Below are positions 22,933 through 30,989 of a stretch of 40,233 nucleotides of DNA, one piece after another (within the stretch, counting starts at the first letter, position 1; each line of letters begins with the position of its first letter). Made by a program: the position numbers and the translations under genes. The DNA lies in IMG/VR virus record IMGVR_UViG_3300010400_000033, positions 1-40,233 of that record; one strand, written 5' to 3'. Source of the DNA: a virus. The notes under the pieces are model-generated. The model was not told where the DNA came from. It saw nothing but the letters and a program-made list of their open reading frames with translations, and made no database searches.

Positions 22933-25011
22933 TTATAATCCCCCAATAAGTTCTCCCAATAATTGATTCTGTGCAGATTTGGCTGCATCAGTAATAATCT
23001 TTGCTTCTGCTGGAGTAAGTTCATCGGTCTTCTTATTTGGATCAATTCCATTTTGCACAGCAACAAGTTGTTGCGCGGCTGTTAATTTTGTTCCACTAGA
23101 ACCTGACCCAGAAGGCTTGATAGTCGCCTGCTTAACTTCCTGTTGGAAGAGCGTATCCATGTATTTCTTCACCTGTGGATTCTGACTAATAGCTGCTTGT
23201 ACTCCGGCCTGAATTTCACCAAGAGACTTCCCTTCGGCGGCCATCTGGTGGGCATCTTGGGCTACTTTATCAAAAGCGGCACTGGGAGTGGCACCCGCTT
23301 TCTGTACGAAATCTAAGGCATTTTGAAGAATTTTATCGACGGCTTCGTTAGTTTTCTGTTTCGTATCAGCCGTCGCCTTTGCTTGGGTAGCCGCCGCCTC
23401 TGCTGATAGTTTCTGGGTTTGCAATCCCTGTTCCCGGTCAGCTATGGCTTTCTGCACATCGAGTTGCAGTTGCCCCTGTAAAGCGGCATTGATGAGTGAT
23501 TGTTCGGCATCAGTCATGCCAGAATTGGCGAGTTGTTCTTTCGTCGCATCTATTGCTGCCTGAGAATCGGCTATTACCGCATTGAATTCTTTATCGGATA
23601 AGTCTTTAAGCTGACTATATCCGGCAGTAAGACTGTCGTGCGCACGGGTTAATTGGGAAAGTTGAGTGGTAAGATTTCCCCGTTCTTTGGCATCAATGCG
23701 ATTTCTTCCGCCAGATGTAATTGCTACATCCTGAGTAGACTGATCAATATCTTTCTGGAGAGAATCTAAATTCCCTAGAACATCGCCCATTTGTTGTTCC
23801 ACCGTCCGAATAGATGGTGCAAAGAAACTGGAGAGTCGGGAGTCTGGGCCATAAATCTTATCAAAAGTTGATTTCTGGAGATTTTGCTGTGCCGCCATCT
23901 GATCTTGTAATTTTTTAGCAATAGCATCTCGTTGCGCCTGTCCTTGTTGAACGAGTCCTAAGGCTTGCTGAAATGCGGGAGTATCAAAAATAGAATCACT
24001 TGTCGTAGAAGGAGCTGTGATGGTCGTAGTATTTGTCGGTATGGATGCCGCTGCTGTTGCCACTGGCGGTGTAGCATTTACCGTTGCTGTGCCAGAGGAA
24101 CCACCAGGAGCGGCCTGATTTGACGCTTGATTGGCCGCATAATTCGTTACTACTCCGCGACTCGCCTGAAAATCAAGCGCCGCTTGTTTCCGCGGATCAA
24201 TAGAAGGGGCTGCGCTGGCAGCCACTGGCACACCCCGTTGGGCAGCCACCTGAGTAACAACCTGACTGCGCGTCGGCGTGCCAGAAATGGGTATGGCTCC
24301 AGCTGATGTTTGTGGATTTAAACGCGCATTAAAAGCATCCAGAGCAGCTTGTCCGCTGGTATTCAGGCTGCCATTCAATTTCTGCGCATTTAAAAGAGCA
24401 TTATATTTCTGTTGTTCCGATGCGGTAAGTGGGGTAGATGCCATGGGCGTAAAAGAAGAAGAGGATGCAGCAGGAGCTTGGTAGGGCGTTGGCGGGGGAA
24501 TAGAAACTTGCGCCGGAGTACTCGTGGTTTGATTGGCAGCATCATATTCGGCCTGCGTCATTCCTTTCGCTAAGGAGTTTTTTGCGAGTCCGTAATTATC
24601 CTGAATACTCTGTCCGGTCAACGGACTCCCAATGTCCGGTAAAATCTTATACACCTCACCATAGGCGCTATTTAAAGGATCATTCGCATTCGTTTGCAGA
24701 TATTTGGCCCGATTGACTTCCTGCTGAAGATCCCCGGAAAGGAATGAAAATTCCTGTGGTGATAAATTCAAAGTGCCATTGTAGGCCCCCTTAATAAGCT
24801 GCAACCCATTGAGATCCTTAAATTCCGGTCGATACTGTGCAATCCCCGAGATTCCCGATCCACCGGCAACAACAAAGTCCGGGTTTTGGAATGCTAATGT
24901 TCCACTCTGGAGCTTTTGTCCAAGAGTGGTATTGGGGCCATAGATGGAATTGGTCTTATTTAAGACGTCTGGGGAAAGGCCGGAAATCGCTGTATTCCAG
25001 TCAAAGGCCAT
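22933..25011 (-). CDS. Large Ala/Gln/Thr-rich virion protein (692 aa)
   Basis: Residues 1-160 are folded; residues 160-350 are a low-complexity Pro/Thr/Ala/Ser linker (TPAQVSIPPPTPYQAPAASS region), then 350-680 is mostly coiled coil with Gln- and Ala-rich heptads. Such proteins are typical ejection-core or tail-core components. It lies directly before the 1389-residue protein in map order and 1 base after the connector gene. No family recognised. Confidence 0.5.
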   Translation of the reverse strand: MAFDWNTAISGLSPDVLNKTNSIYGPNTTLGQKLQSGTLAFQNPDFVVAGGSGISGIAQYRPEFKDLNGLQLIKGAYNGTLNLSPQEFSFLSGDLQQEVNRAKYLQTNANDPLNSAYGEVYKILPDIGSPLTGQSIQDNYGLAKNSLAKGMTQAEYDAANQTTSTPAQVSIPPPTPYQAPAASSSSFTPMASTPLTASEQQKYNALLNAQKLNGSLNTSGQAALDAFNARLNPQTSAGAIPISGTPTRSQVVTQVAAQRGVPVAASAAPSIDPRKQAALDFQASRGVVTNYAANQASNQAAPGGSSGTATVNATPPVATAAASIPTNTTTITAPSTTSDSIFDTPAFQQALGLVQQGQAQRDAIAKKLQDQMAAQQNLQKSTFDKIYGPDSRLSSFFAPSIRTVEQQMGDVLGNLDSLQKDIDQSTQDVAITSGGRNRIDAKERGNLTTQLSQLTRAHDSLTAGYSQLKDLSDKEFNAVIADSQAAIDATKEQLANSGMTDAEQSLINAALQGQLQLDVQKAIADREQGLQTQKLSAEAAATQAKATADTKQKTNEAVDKILQNALDFVQKAGATPSAAFDKVAQDAHQMAAEGKSLGEIQAGVQAAISQNPQVKKYMDTLFQQEVKQATIKPSGSGSSGTKLTAAQQLVAVQNGIDPNKKTDELTPAEAKIITDAAKSAQNQLLGELIGGL

Positions 25012-25012
25012 A

Positions 25013-25933
25013 TTAAGTTGTTAGCCCCGTGGGGGAAAGATTCGGATCTTCGCGTGATCTCAGTCCTGTTACCGCGACAAAGGGGCTGGAGAATAGATTC
25101 TTACGCAGTTTCATGAGCTTCTGTAAAGCCATATTATATTTATTCTCGAAATACTTTGCCCGTCCACCCTGGGCGCTCATATCCTCTCTTTTTTCAAATA
25201 GTTCCATCAGGACGCCGTAAGCAATGACCTTCCAGCCTTCTTCCGGGATAATATTGTCTCCGCCCACGGCAAAAGGCAGTGTACCGATACGAAAAGTTGA
25301 TCCTGAAACGGAAGACCCTTTGAGTGCCTTGGAAATCGTGATGCTCGTGGCACTCGCGTAGGCGGAAATACGGTACCAGAAACCGTCAGTATCGGCTCTA
25401 ATAAACCGATTTACCATGGTGGCGGCGAACGTCGTCCCGGAACCGGTGACTGTCGTTGCGGCATTGGTGATCGAAACCGTTCCCGTCGTGTAATCGGTAA
25501 AATCCCCACTCGCCAAATCACGTACGCGGGTGTCATATTCCAAGGTATAAGTTACGCTGGAGGAAGAAGGAGTGGGAAACAAATAAAATTTATCCCCTTT
25601 TAGGAAGGAGTATTGCGGAATATCATTATAAATCGTTCCTGTACCTTCATTCAGACGATTCCATTCGTATTCATTGGTGAGAATCGGCGGATAATAGGCC
25701 ACTCCGCCAATCGTCGCTTTGAAAGCGATCATGCGATTGTAATCTACAGGAAGAGAGTAGCCCTGTTGCTGAGCGACTGAAGTAGCGGTGGTAGAAGACC
25801 GTGAAGACGGCCAGTTCGTTTCGCTCAGAACCTCTTTATGGTAATCATTAATCAGCCCCTGGACTAAGGTAGACTGGGAAGTGTCATTATAAATTGATTC
25901 GATATAGGACTGTACCTGCGCAAAGGTTCGCAT
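25013..25933 (-). CDS. Head-tail connector protein (306 aa)
   Basis: N-terminal helical part (RTFAQVQSYIESIYND) then Ile- and Thr-rich beta core (GDKFYLFPTPSSSSVTYTLEYDT) and a basic helical tail. This mosaic is typical of podovirus gp4/adaptor-like head completion proteins, which plug the portal and recruit the tail. Its place between terminase and the ejection genes supports this. The ATG follows a U/C tract. Confidence 0.6.
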   Translation of the reverse strand: MRTFAQVQSYIESIYNDTSQSTLVQGLINDYHKEVLSETNWPSSRSSTTATSVAQQQGYSLPVDYNRMIAFKATIGGVAYYPPILTNEYEWNRLNEGTGTIYNDIPQYSFLKGDKFYLFPTPSSSSVTYTLEYDTRVRDLASGDFTDYTTGTVSITNAATTVTGSGTTFAATMVNRFIRADTDGFWYRISAYASATSITISKALKGSSVSGSTFRIGTLPFAVGGDNIIPEEGWKVIAYGVLMELFEKREDMSAQGGRAKYFENKYNMALQKLMKLRKNLFSSPFVAVTGLRSREDPNLSPTGLTT

Positions 25934-25996
25934 AGGAAAGGAATAGCGCAGTCACAGAGGTTGTAGCACATTCTCTCCTGCTTTGCAAATTTATCT

Positions 25997-27649
25997 TTAA
26001 GTATAGAGCCAATCATCCGGGGAAGCTTTGGCCTCAAATTGTGGTACTTTATCCGCGGGGATTCTGCCAGCCAGGAAGTCGTGCGAAAGGAGAAATCCTT
26101 TCGGGGGATTTAATTCGGTATATTCCATCTTCTGCACCCTGGAGATAGCTATTTTCCAGTAGACCGTAGCATGGACGAAGTGATCCGGGCCGGAAGTGTC
26201 CCAGCGGGAATGTGGGATGCCGAAAGTATCCGTCTCCACCACGCGATAAATATTGCCCCAGTGTTTCAGATACTCTTCGAGTTCATTATCAGCATAAGAT
26301 TCAGGTGAGCGCATCAAACAGGTGAACTTTATCTTCTGGAAATTGAAATCCTCCACCACACTTTGGATAATGGCATTGCGATCAGCATAGACATAGCCAC
26401 GGCGATCCTGCGCGCCGAAAGTATAGATATCTTTTTTCTCGCGGTCTTTCTTATAAAAGCAGCAGTAGACCTGGTTGGGATACTTCGGTCGGAGAATATC
26501 CCGCGCATAGAAATCAGGATTGGCATCGATCACCGTGACGGGGTTATATCGTTTAATGAGTTCCTCGACCTCATCCCAGGATTCGGCTTCACCGACTTTA
26601 AAGATGCCCTCGTGGTTGCCGAGGACGTAGTGTTTATATTTATGCCCGACGTCTACCCCCATGGCATTTCTGAGTTGGGAGTTCTCTTTTTGCTCGATAC
26701 AACGCGTAATAATACGTTTATCCACCACATCATCTTTCTCCACATAAGGGATCCCCAGGATCATGTTATAGAAGTACTGTGGAGATTTGGTCTTTTGAGC
26801 GAAAATGAGTTCCTTGGCAGTAACCCACATAGCCATAAGTTGGTTAATATGGTAGCCGTGCATATCCCGACCAGGAAATTCAGCGACCCATTCGCCGTCA
26901 TGACGCACAGCATCGGACATTTCCTGGCCACACTTACTACAAATATATATTTCTTTCTTCATGTCAATATTCTGGAAAAAGTCCAGAGCTTGAAAGTGGT
27001 TACAGTGTTCACATTTCACCATCCAGTGGCGCATATCGGAGAGTTCGTACTTCTTGGCAATGCCACGTTCCGATGGCATGATTGGATTCGAGAACCACCA
27101 TTCCCCCTTATACTTACTCTTCTGCAAACGAGATGAATACATATCTACGACATCCGGTTTACTGGCATCAAGCTCATCGTAAGCAATGAGATCAGCCGTG
27201 TGCATAATGGCGGCCTTTTTCCCATGGGTTCCACGATACCAGATAAAATTATTCCCGATTTGCTTTTTGGTCATGGCGTCACTTTCCTTTTGACCATCAG
27301 CTCCCCTGAGTAACTTATCCCGAATAATCGGATTATTCCAAGCGATCTGATCCACTTTGGAAGGTACGAAATCCCGGATGTCATCAAAAGTCGGTAACGT
27401 ATATATGATGTTATACCCACGATAGGCAGCAGCGTAAAAGGTCTTGATGATCGCTAAGGTAGACCAGCCTACCTGGGCGGACTTCATACAACATTGTTTC
27501 CAATGCCAATCGGCAAATGGTTCGATGAGGAAATTATGATCATCGAATTCAATCGGATCACCACGTTCATTTAAGATACCGTATTTGAGTATCCAACCAA
27601 GGACTGATTCCTCGAGGTCAATGCCTTTAAAAGCTTCAAGATCAAGCAT
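25997..27649 (-). CDS. terL: Large terminase subunit, GpA type (550 aa)
   Basis: ATPase: Walker A-like KSAQVGWST (residues 56-64) and Walker B IAYDELD with D158 E159. A zinc ribbon follows in the ATPase-nuclease linker (C213, C216, C237, C240), as in the lambda GpA-type family. The C-terminal nuclease has the RNase H-like starts GVDVGHKY and DANPDFYA. It packages DNA into the procapsid and cuts it. The start overlaps the upstream Phd/zinc gene by 8 bases, so the two are co-translated. Confidence 0.9.
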   Translation of the reverse strand: MLDLEAFKGIDLEESVLGWILKYGILNERGDPIEFDDHNFLIEPFADWHWKQCCMKSAQVGWSTLAIIKTFYAAAYRGYNIIYTLPTFDDIRDFVPSKVDQIAWNNPIIRDKLLRGADGQKESDAMTKKQIGNNFIWYRGTHGKKAAIMHTADLIAYDELDASKPDVVDMYSSRLQKSKYKGEWWFSNPIMPSERGIAKKYELSDMRHWMVKCEHCNHFQALDFFQNIDMKKEIYICSKCGQEMSDAVRHDGEWVAEFPGRDMHGYHINQLMAMWVTAKELIFAQKTKSPQYFYNMILGIPYVEKDDVVDKRIITRCIEQKENSQLRNAMGVDVGHKYKHYVLGNHEGIFKVGEAESWDEVEELIKRYNPVTVIDANPDFYARDILRPKYPNQVYCCFYKKDREKKDIYTFGAQDRRGYVYADRNAIIQSVVEDFNFQKIKFTCLMRSPESYADNELEEYLKHWGNIYRVVETDTFGIPHSRWDTSGPDHFVHATVYWKIAISRVQKMEYTELNPPKGFLLSHDFLAGRIPADKVPQFEAKASPDDWLYT

Positions 27650-28247
27650 GAGATGGTTTCTTCTTCTCTTTTTTAACAGGCTTGGGAAGGGGATTGAAGT
27701 CTTTAAATGTAGCCGGAGCCCTCATTGTAAATGACAATTTCCCATTTCCAGTCTCAATTTCATTCGTCCATTGTACTTTTCTCCTCGTTCTCAGAAATGC
27801 CTCAAACTGTGCCGGTACCTTCTCCGGCATTCTCACTGCAAAACAATTTCGGCACACGCTCCGTTCAACTCCGTCTTCTTCGTGTTCCCAGAGTTCTTTA
27901 GAGGGGCTACCGCAAATATCACAAGTGCCAACAAAAACCTCATCAGTCCTTGTCGCTGTCACTTCTGGAGGATTATTCAACGCATCTTGTAAATGATCTT
28001 CCCGCAAAGAGGTAGGAATGTTTACAGTTTCTATTTGCTCTTTCAATTCTTGGAACTTCTGCTCTTTGTCTGACAAATGTTGTACATCTTTTTCTTCTTG
28101 TACAACATTCTTATTTTCATATTGTACATAAGGTGAAAGAACCGCTATTCTACGCCCATAACTCGTGATATAAAATACTTCGCCTTGGCTTACTTTCTCC
28201 AGATGATCGGCCATTTTTTGTCTCAATTCAGCGACACTGATATCCAT
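27642..28247 (-). CDS. Phd/YefM-domain plus zinc-ribbon protein (201 aa)
   Basis: Residues 1-40 (MDISVAELRQKMADHLEKVSQ.., then FYITSYGRRIAVLSPY) match Phd/YefM antitoxin DNA-binding domains. A Glu/Lys-rich helix follows, then a CDICGS...CRNC zinc ribbon and a basic tail (KKEKKKPSHA). No toxin gene lies beside it; the neighbour is the large terminase, which it overlaps. The promoter and the first part of the gene are full of TGTACA palindromes, the operator core used by YefM-type proteins, so it probably represses its own operon. A role as regulator of packaging genes is inferred. Confidence 0.65.
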   Translation of the reverse strand: MDISVAELRQKMADHLEKVSQGEVFYITSYGRRIAVLSPYVQYENKNVVQEEKDVQHLSDKEQKFQELKEQIETVNIPTSLREDHLQDALNNPPEVTATRTDEVFVGTCDICGSPSKELWEHEEDGVERSVCRNCFAVRMPEKVPAQFEAFLRTRRKVQWTNEIETGNGKLSFTMRAPATFKDFNPLPKPVKKEKKKPSHA

Positions 28248-28320
28248 TTTGTACAAGATAAAGAATAAATCTATCTAAATTGTACATAATTCAATAGTTT
28301 TGTACAAGATATTTTGTACA
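28081..28320. promoter_or_regulatory. Cluster of seven TGTACA operator sites with a promoter
   Basis: TGTACA occurs at 28081, 28099, 28123, 28250, 28281, 28301 and 28315 (an eighth at 28451), usually as TTGTACA(A/T). Chance expectation for a 6-mer in 40 kb is about ten. The minus-strand TACAAT (28279-28284) with TTGTAC 17 bases upstream (28302-28307) overlaps sites 5 and 6. Sites 1-3 lie inside the gene and encode Val-Gln each time. YefM-type repressors bind this palindrome. Confidence 0.65.
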
Positions 28321-28334
28321 ACATTCGATTATTT

Positions 28335-28421
28335 TAGAAATTTATTTCTGTGGGGAATGGACTCCACGCTTTTTGACGCCACCCCCGTCACCCCCATGCC
28401 CCCCTACCCTAGAAATTTATT
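28335..28421. repeat. 12-bp direct repeats around a C-rich (G4-forming) tract
   Basis: TAGAAATTTATT occurs at 28335-28346 and 28410-28421. Between them are four C runs of 5, 5, 6 and 3 at 28382-28409, so the minus strand meets the G3+N1-7 quadruplex pattern, in an otherwise AT-rich genome. A 6-bp hairpin followed by T5 (near 28350-28378) lies in the same interval. The position between large and small terminase genes suits a packaging or cleavage site. Confidence 0.5.
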
Positions 28422-28508
28422 CCAATAGCTACCCGTAGCCAATAAGAGCGTGTACACAGGGAGTACTACCTGTTCTGAGCGTATCAATAATCTCTCCTTA
28501 TTCAATTG

Positions 28509-28637
28509 TTAACACCAGGATGATGGCTCTGATGGCTGAACATTACACAACATATATTGTGCACAGTTTGAATTGAGAAAATCTATGGAATTAACTCCTA
28601 TCTCCTCATTTAATGGCAAGCTAAAGCCAATGTGCAT
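28509..28637 (-). CDS. Doubtful small ORF (42 aa)
   Basis: An ATG frame of 42 residues with plausible composition (GFSLPLNEEIGVNSIDFLNS) but no recognisable domain, no pyrimidine tract upstream and no overlap with neighbours. Kept only because the surrounding stretch is otherwise unexplained. Confidence 0.18.
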   Translation of the reverse strand: MHIGFSLPLNEEIGVNSIDFLNSNCAQYMLCNVQPSEPSSWC

Positions 28638-28703
28638 AAATAACACATTACTTATTGTCTCTATCTATTTGTCGGTAGAGAGTTATGATGTCATCTAGGT
28701 AAT

Positions 28704-28958
28704 CTATAGATCTCTGAAGCTCTGGTTTATTGCTGCGCTGATGCTTCTTGAATAGCTTCTGGGCCTCCGCGCCAATTTTGCCCAATCTATCGTCCCGAGA
28801 GCAATAATTCTTTTGCACCTTCCGCAATACAAATCTAAAAGCATTTCCGAAAATCCAACATTCTGAGTCTTCTTAATCATGATCCTTGCCCTACAACAGT
28901 CCGACTGTAATTTCTCCCCTTTGTCATCTTTTGCCTTGTTTTCTCTCTTTTTACTCAT
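28704..28958 (-). CDS. Zinc-ribbon protein (84 aa)
   Basis: Two Cys pairs (DCCRA near residue 21, YCGRC near 44) form a zinc ribbon between a very basic N-terminus (SKKRENKAKDDKG) and a basic tail (ARRPRSYSRS). Probably DNA binding. The gap to the upstream gene is 67 bases. Function unknown. Confidence 0.5.
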   Translation of the reverse strand: MSKKRENKAKDDKGEKLQSDCCRARIMIKKTQNVGFSEMLLDLYCGRCKRIIALGTIDWAKLARRPRSYSRSISAAINQSFRDL

Positions 28959-29025
28959 TTGTGCTTCATTTAAATTCGATATAAGGCGCGTTTTGACTTT
29001 GCAGAAGGGTATCTATGCCTGAGAC

Positions 29026-29325
29026 TTATTTAATCCCGAGGAATCTCTTAATCTGCTGTAAATGAGCTTTCTTAAGGATCGCATTGAAATCACTGATGAT
29101 CTGCATGGCCTTTTGTATTCCTTTCCTACCCCCGCTGACTTTCACATTCATGAGATACCAACCGTATTTTCTTTTTGATTCTTCAATCTCTTTCGGAATT
29201 GGCATCATTTTTCCTTCTCTCTGTTTTACCTCTTGTATCACTGCTTTTGCCTTTTTACGTTGTTTTGAGGGTGAACTGTGCACAATGTCGTTGTTTAAAT
29301 ACGTTTTAAGCCCCGATTTTATCAT
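29026..29325 (-). CDS. Hypothetical basic protein (99 aa)
   Basis: Lys-rich helices (SKQRKKAKAVIQEVKQREGK) around a short beta part (YGWYLMNVKVSGGRKG), ten bases after the previous gene in the leftward operon with the terminase genes. No family recognised. Confidence 0.5.
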   Translation of the reverse strand: MIKSGLKTYLNNDIVHSSPSKQRKKAKAVIQEVKQREGKMMPIPKEIEESKRKYGWYLMNVKVSGGRKGIQKAMQIISDFNAILKKAHLQQIKRFLGIK

Positions 29326-29334
29326 TCAATGAGC

Positions 29335-29523
29335 CTACATAGCCTGACCTTGCGAAACGCGCAGCCCGTTTTTCGTGTAGCTATCCACAACCGTGAAATC
29401 ACAAGCCTGACAGTTATTACTCTCCAAAACCAGGATGATCTCGCTTTTTACCTTCTCCAAGTCCTTCACATCAACGAGTGCTTGCAACTTGAGCATCGCC
29501 GGTGCTGGTGGTTTCAAGTTCAT
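29335..29523 (-). CDS. Hypothetical protein (62 aa)
   Basis: Small alpha/beta protein (LQALVDVKDLEKVKSEIILVLE) whose ATG overlaps the stop of the small terminase (ATGA, 29520-29523). Possibly a packaging-associated factor; the family is unknown. Confidence 0.5.
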   Translation of the reverse strand: MNLKPPAPAMLKLQALVDVKDLEKVKSEIILVLESNNCQACDFTVVDSYTKNGLRVSQGQAM

Positions 29524-29969
29524 TGTGCTTTTTTATAAGCCCTCGCTAAAAGTCCGGCAATCAGATTCTCACTCGTGTCCTTAGCTTTCACTTCGATCTT
29601 GATAGAACGCGATTCGTTCTTGGTCACGTTGAATTCACCAATACCTAGAAGCTTGGCTAGAATATTTACATACTTCGGGATAGCGATATTGTCCGGCAAA
29701 TCACTTTCCACCAATTCTCCGCGCGCTTTATCAAAATACTGTGCTTTGGCATTGAGTCCTTTCTTAATAGGCTCAATAATATTAATTTCGTTGAGTCCGT
29801 ACTGCGCCGCCAAAGCTTTGAATCCGGCAGAGTTTGTCAGCAATTGCGGATTGTCCGCCGTTTTTTCCGAATAATCGCTCATCCTCATAGCTTCACCCAC
29901 ACTCAAATCACCCCCATGTTCCAAATAAATTGTCGTCGCCTTCTTTTGCTTTGCAGTAGGTCGTTTCAT
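29520..29969 (-). CDS. terS: Small terminase subunit (149 aa)
   Basis: An N-terminal helix-turn-helix region (residues 18-60, LSVGEAMRMSDYSEKTADNP.. then LTNSAGFKALAAQYGL) resembles the DNA-recognition domains of phage small terminases, followed by a basic C-terminal half (SIKIEVKAKDTSENLI). It is the first gene of the leftward packaging operon. The start follows a poly-pyrimidine run. It probably recognises the packaging site and loads the GpA-type subunit. Confidence 0.65.
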   Translation of the reverse strand: MKRPTAKQKKATTIYLEHGGDLSVGEAMRMSDYSEKTADNPQLLTNSAGFKALAAQYGLNEINIIEPIKKGLNAKAQYFDKARGELVESDLPDNIAIPKYVNILAKLLGIGEFNVTKNESRSIKIEVKAKDTSENLIAGLLARAYKKAQ

Positions 29970-30035
29970 TGCTCAAATCCTAGCCTTTTTCAAGAAAAAA
30001 AGCAAGAGAATTGTATGATTTTACCCTTATTTACT

Positions 30036-30085
30036 ATTCCTTGATATACGATTGTAATTGACAAAGGAATATTAAGGAATATAAT
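30036..30085 (+). promoter_or_regulatory. Consensus promoter with AAGGAATAT repeats
   Basis: TTGACA (30058-30063) and TATAAT (30080-30085) are 16 bases apart. The direct repeat AAGGAATAT (30064-30072, 30074-30082) lies in the spacer and runs into the -10, and an inverted copy TATTCCTT lies at 30036-30043. A repressor could bind these repeats and block this strong promoter, which drives the rightward trio of genes. Confidence 0.75.
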
Positions 30086-30109
30086 GTAGGCACTTTTATT
30101 CCTTCTCCC

Positions 30110-30301
30110 ATGAAAACTTCTCCTTTCTTTGCCAAAATCATGGCTACTAAAAACAAATTCCGCCAAGACCTTCTAGAAAGGTCTAAAACAATTCAAGGCG
30201 CAAAAGAAATTATCAATGAATGCGAACATTATACTGGAGAAAGAGTCTCGATAAATGATGCCATCGCTCATCTCTCAACAGTTTATGCACTTATAGAATA
30301 A
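30110..30301 (+). CDS. Hypothetical small protein (63 aa)
   Basis: ATG at 30110 follows a pyrimidine tract (CTTTTATTCCTTCTCCC); an internal ATG at 30140 is possible. The product is helical and basic, with Cys 38 and a hydrophobic C-terminal helix (DAIAHLSTVYALIE). First gene behind the consensus promoter, so expressed strongly. Family unknown. Confidence 0.5.
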   Translation: MKTSPFFAKIMATKNKFRQDLLERSKTIQGAKEIINECEHYTGERVSINDAIAHLSTVYALIE

Positions 30302-30333
30302 TTATTTCTTTTTTGTCTTTTTTCCTTTCTCCT

Positions 30334-30498
30334 ATGTTAAACCTCTTCCTTTCTTTCAGCCTTTTTCTCGCCAGTCCAGGAGTTCATGGTACTAGAGCCG
30401 AAGCGCTCTTTAATGCCTATTCCTACGCCATTGAGAATCATTGCAAAGTTCTCGACGAAAGCACTCCCGACAATTGGCAATACATCGTAAGCTGCTAG
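30334..30498 (+). CDS. Small secreted or membrane-anchored protein (54 aa)
   Basis: ATG at 30334 after a T/C tract. An N-terminal signal-like hydrophobic segment (LNLFLSFSLFLASPGVHG) ends at a small-residue site, followed by a 35-residue acidic domain with Cys near its ends (NHCKV, VSC). No lipobox. Probably exported, perhaps disulfide-linked. Family unknown. Confidence 0.45.
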   Translation: MLNLFLSFSLFLASPGVHGTRAEALFNAYSYAIENHCKVLDESTPDNWQYIVSC

Positions 30499-30522
30499 TT
30501 ATTTTTACTCTCTTTTCTTTCT

Positions 30523-30669
30523 ATGAAAAAATATCCCGTCTGGCTCAAAGCCAATGTTCCTGTAGAACTCAGAGCGAAATATGAAAAAGCGGCCAAGAAT
30601 ATGCACTTAGAACTCGAAACCTATGTCCGCCTTGCTCTCATTAATTACTCAGAAGAACATAAACTCTAA
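30523..30669 (+). CDS. Ribbon-helix-helix protein (48 aa)
   Basis: Beta strand WLKANVP, helix 1 (ELRAKYEKAAKNM), helix 2 (ELETYVRLALINYSEEH): a short CopG-like repressor. It follows a U/C tract at 30505-30522. It may bind the AAGGAATAT repeats of its own promoter; this is inference. It is the last gene before the terminator at 30687. Confidence 0.55.
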   Translation: MKKYPVWLKANVPVELRAKYEKAAKNMHLELETYVRLALINYSEEHKL

Positions 30670-30686
30670 ATTACTGGCTCAAAATA

Positions 30687-30712
30687 AGCTCCGCTCATCG
30701 GGGCTTTTTATT
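30687..30712 (+). terminator. Rho-independent terminator
   Basis: AGCTCCG and CGGGGCT form a 7-bp stem with one wobble around a CTCAT loop, followed by TTTTTATTT. It ends the rightward trio. The T run overlaps the stop of the leftward zinc-ribbon gene. Confidence 0.8.
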
Positions 30713-30899
30713 TGCCCTGATTTCCGTAAAATTTTTCAAATTGCCCATCGGTGTAGGGCTGCAATATGTCCAGCTTATGCTCTTTCCCATATTCTCGATT
30801 ATCTACTCTCCCATTCACTTTATTCCACCATTTTGTCTTCCCACATTCCATACAGAATTCTCCAATCCCCGTGTCATCTTCCTCTTTCTTTTTCCACAT
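30708..30899 (-). CDS. Small zinc-ribbon protein (63 aa, start uncertain)
   Basis: Contains CMECGKTKWW. The frame remains open upstream of the ATG at 30899 and encodes more plausible zinc-site residues (GDCRKGFHMW), but I see no ordinary start there before about 30990. The longer form would have a C-x(4)-H pair to complete the zinc site. The start may be unusual, or an indel may have broken it. Family: zinc-ribbon phage proteins of unknown function. Confidence 0.45.
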   Translation of the reverse strand: MWKKKEEDDTGIGEFCMECGKTKWWNKVNGRVDNREYGKEHKLDILQPYTDGQFEKFYGNQGK

Positions 30900-30989
30900 G
30901 TGAAATCCTTTCCGACAATCTCCTCGTGAATGCCTTTGTAAATGGCCATAATCATCACTGCCGTTATTGGGAGAGGGGTTAGAAATCAG

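Larger units (their letters stand above)
28322..28703. other. Intergenic stretch between zinc-ribbon genes
   Basis: Nearly 450 bases separate the Phd/zinc gene and the next upstream gene. Apart from the operators, direct repeats and C-rich tract listed separately, I see only one weak frame: leftward 28509-28637 (42 codons), which lacks the pyrimidine leader of real genes here. No RNA gene or strong terminator was recognised in 28460-28700. Confidence 0.5.

Noticed and set aside
26363-27136. Long rightward frame (257 codons) inside the terminase region
   Set aside because: It is the antisense shadow of terL, which has clear ATPase motifs; no leader or composition favours it.
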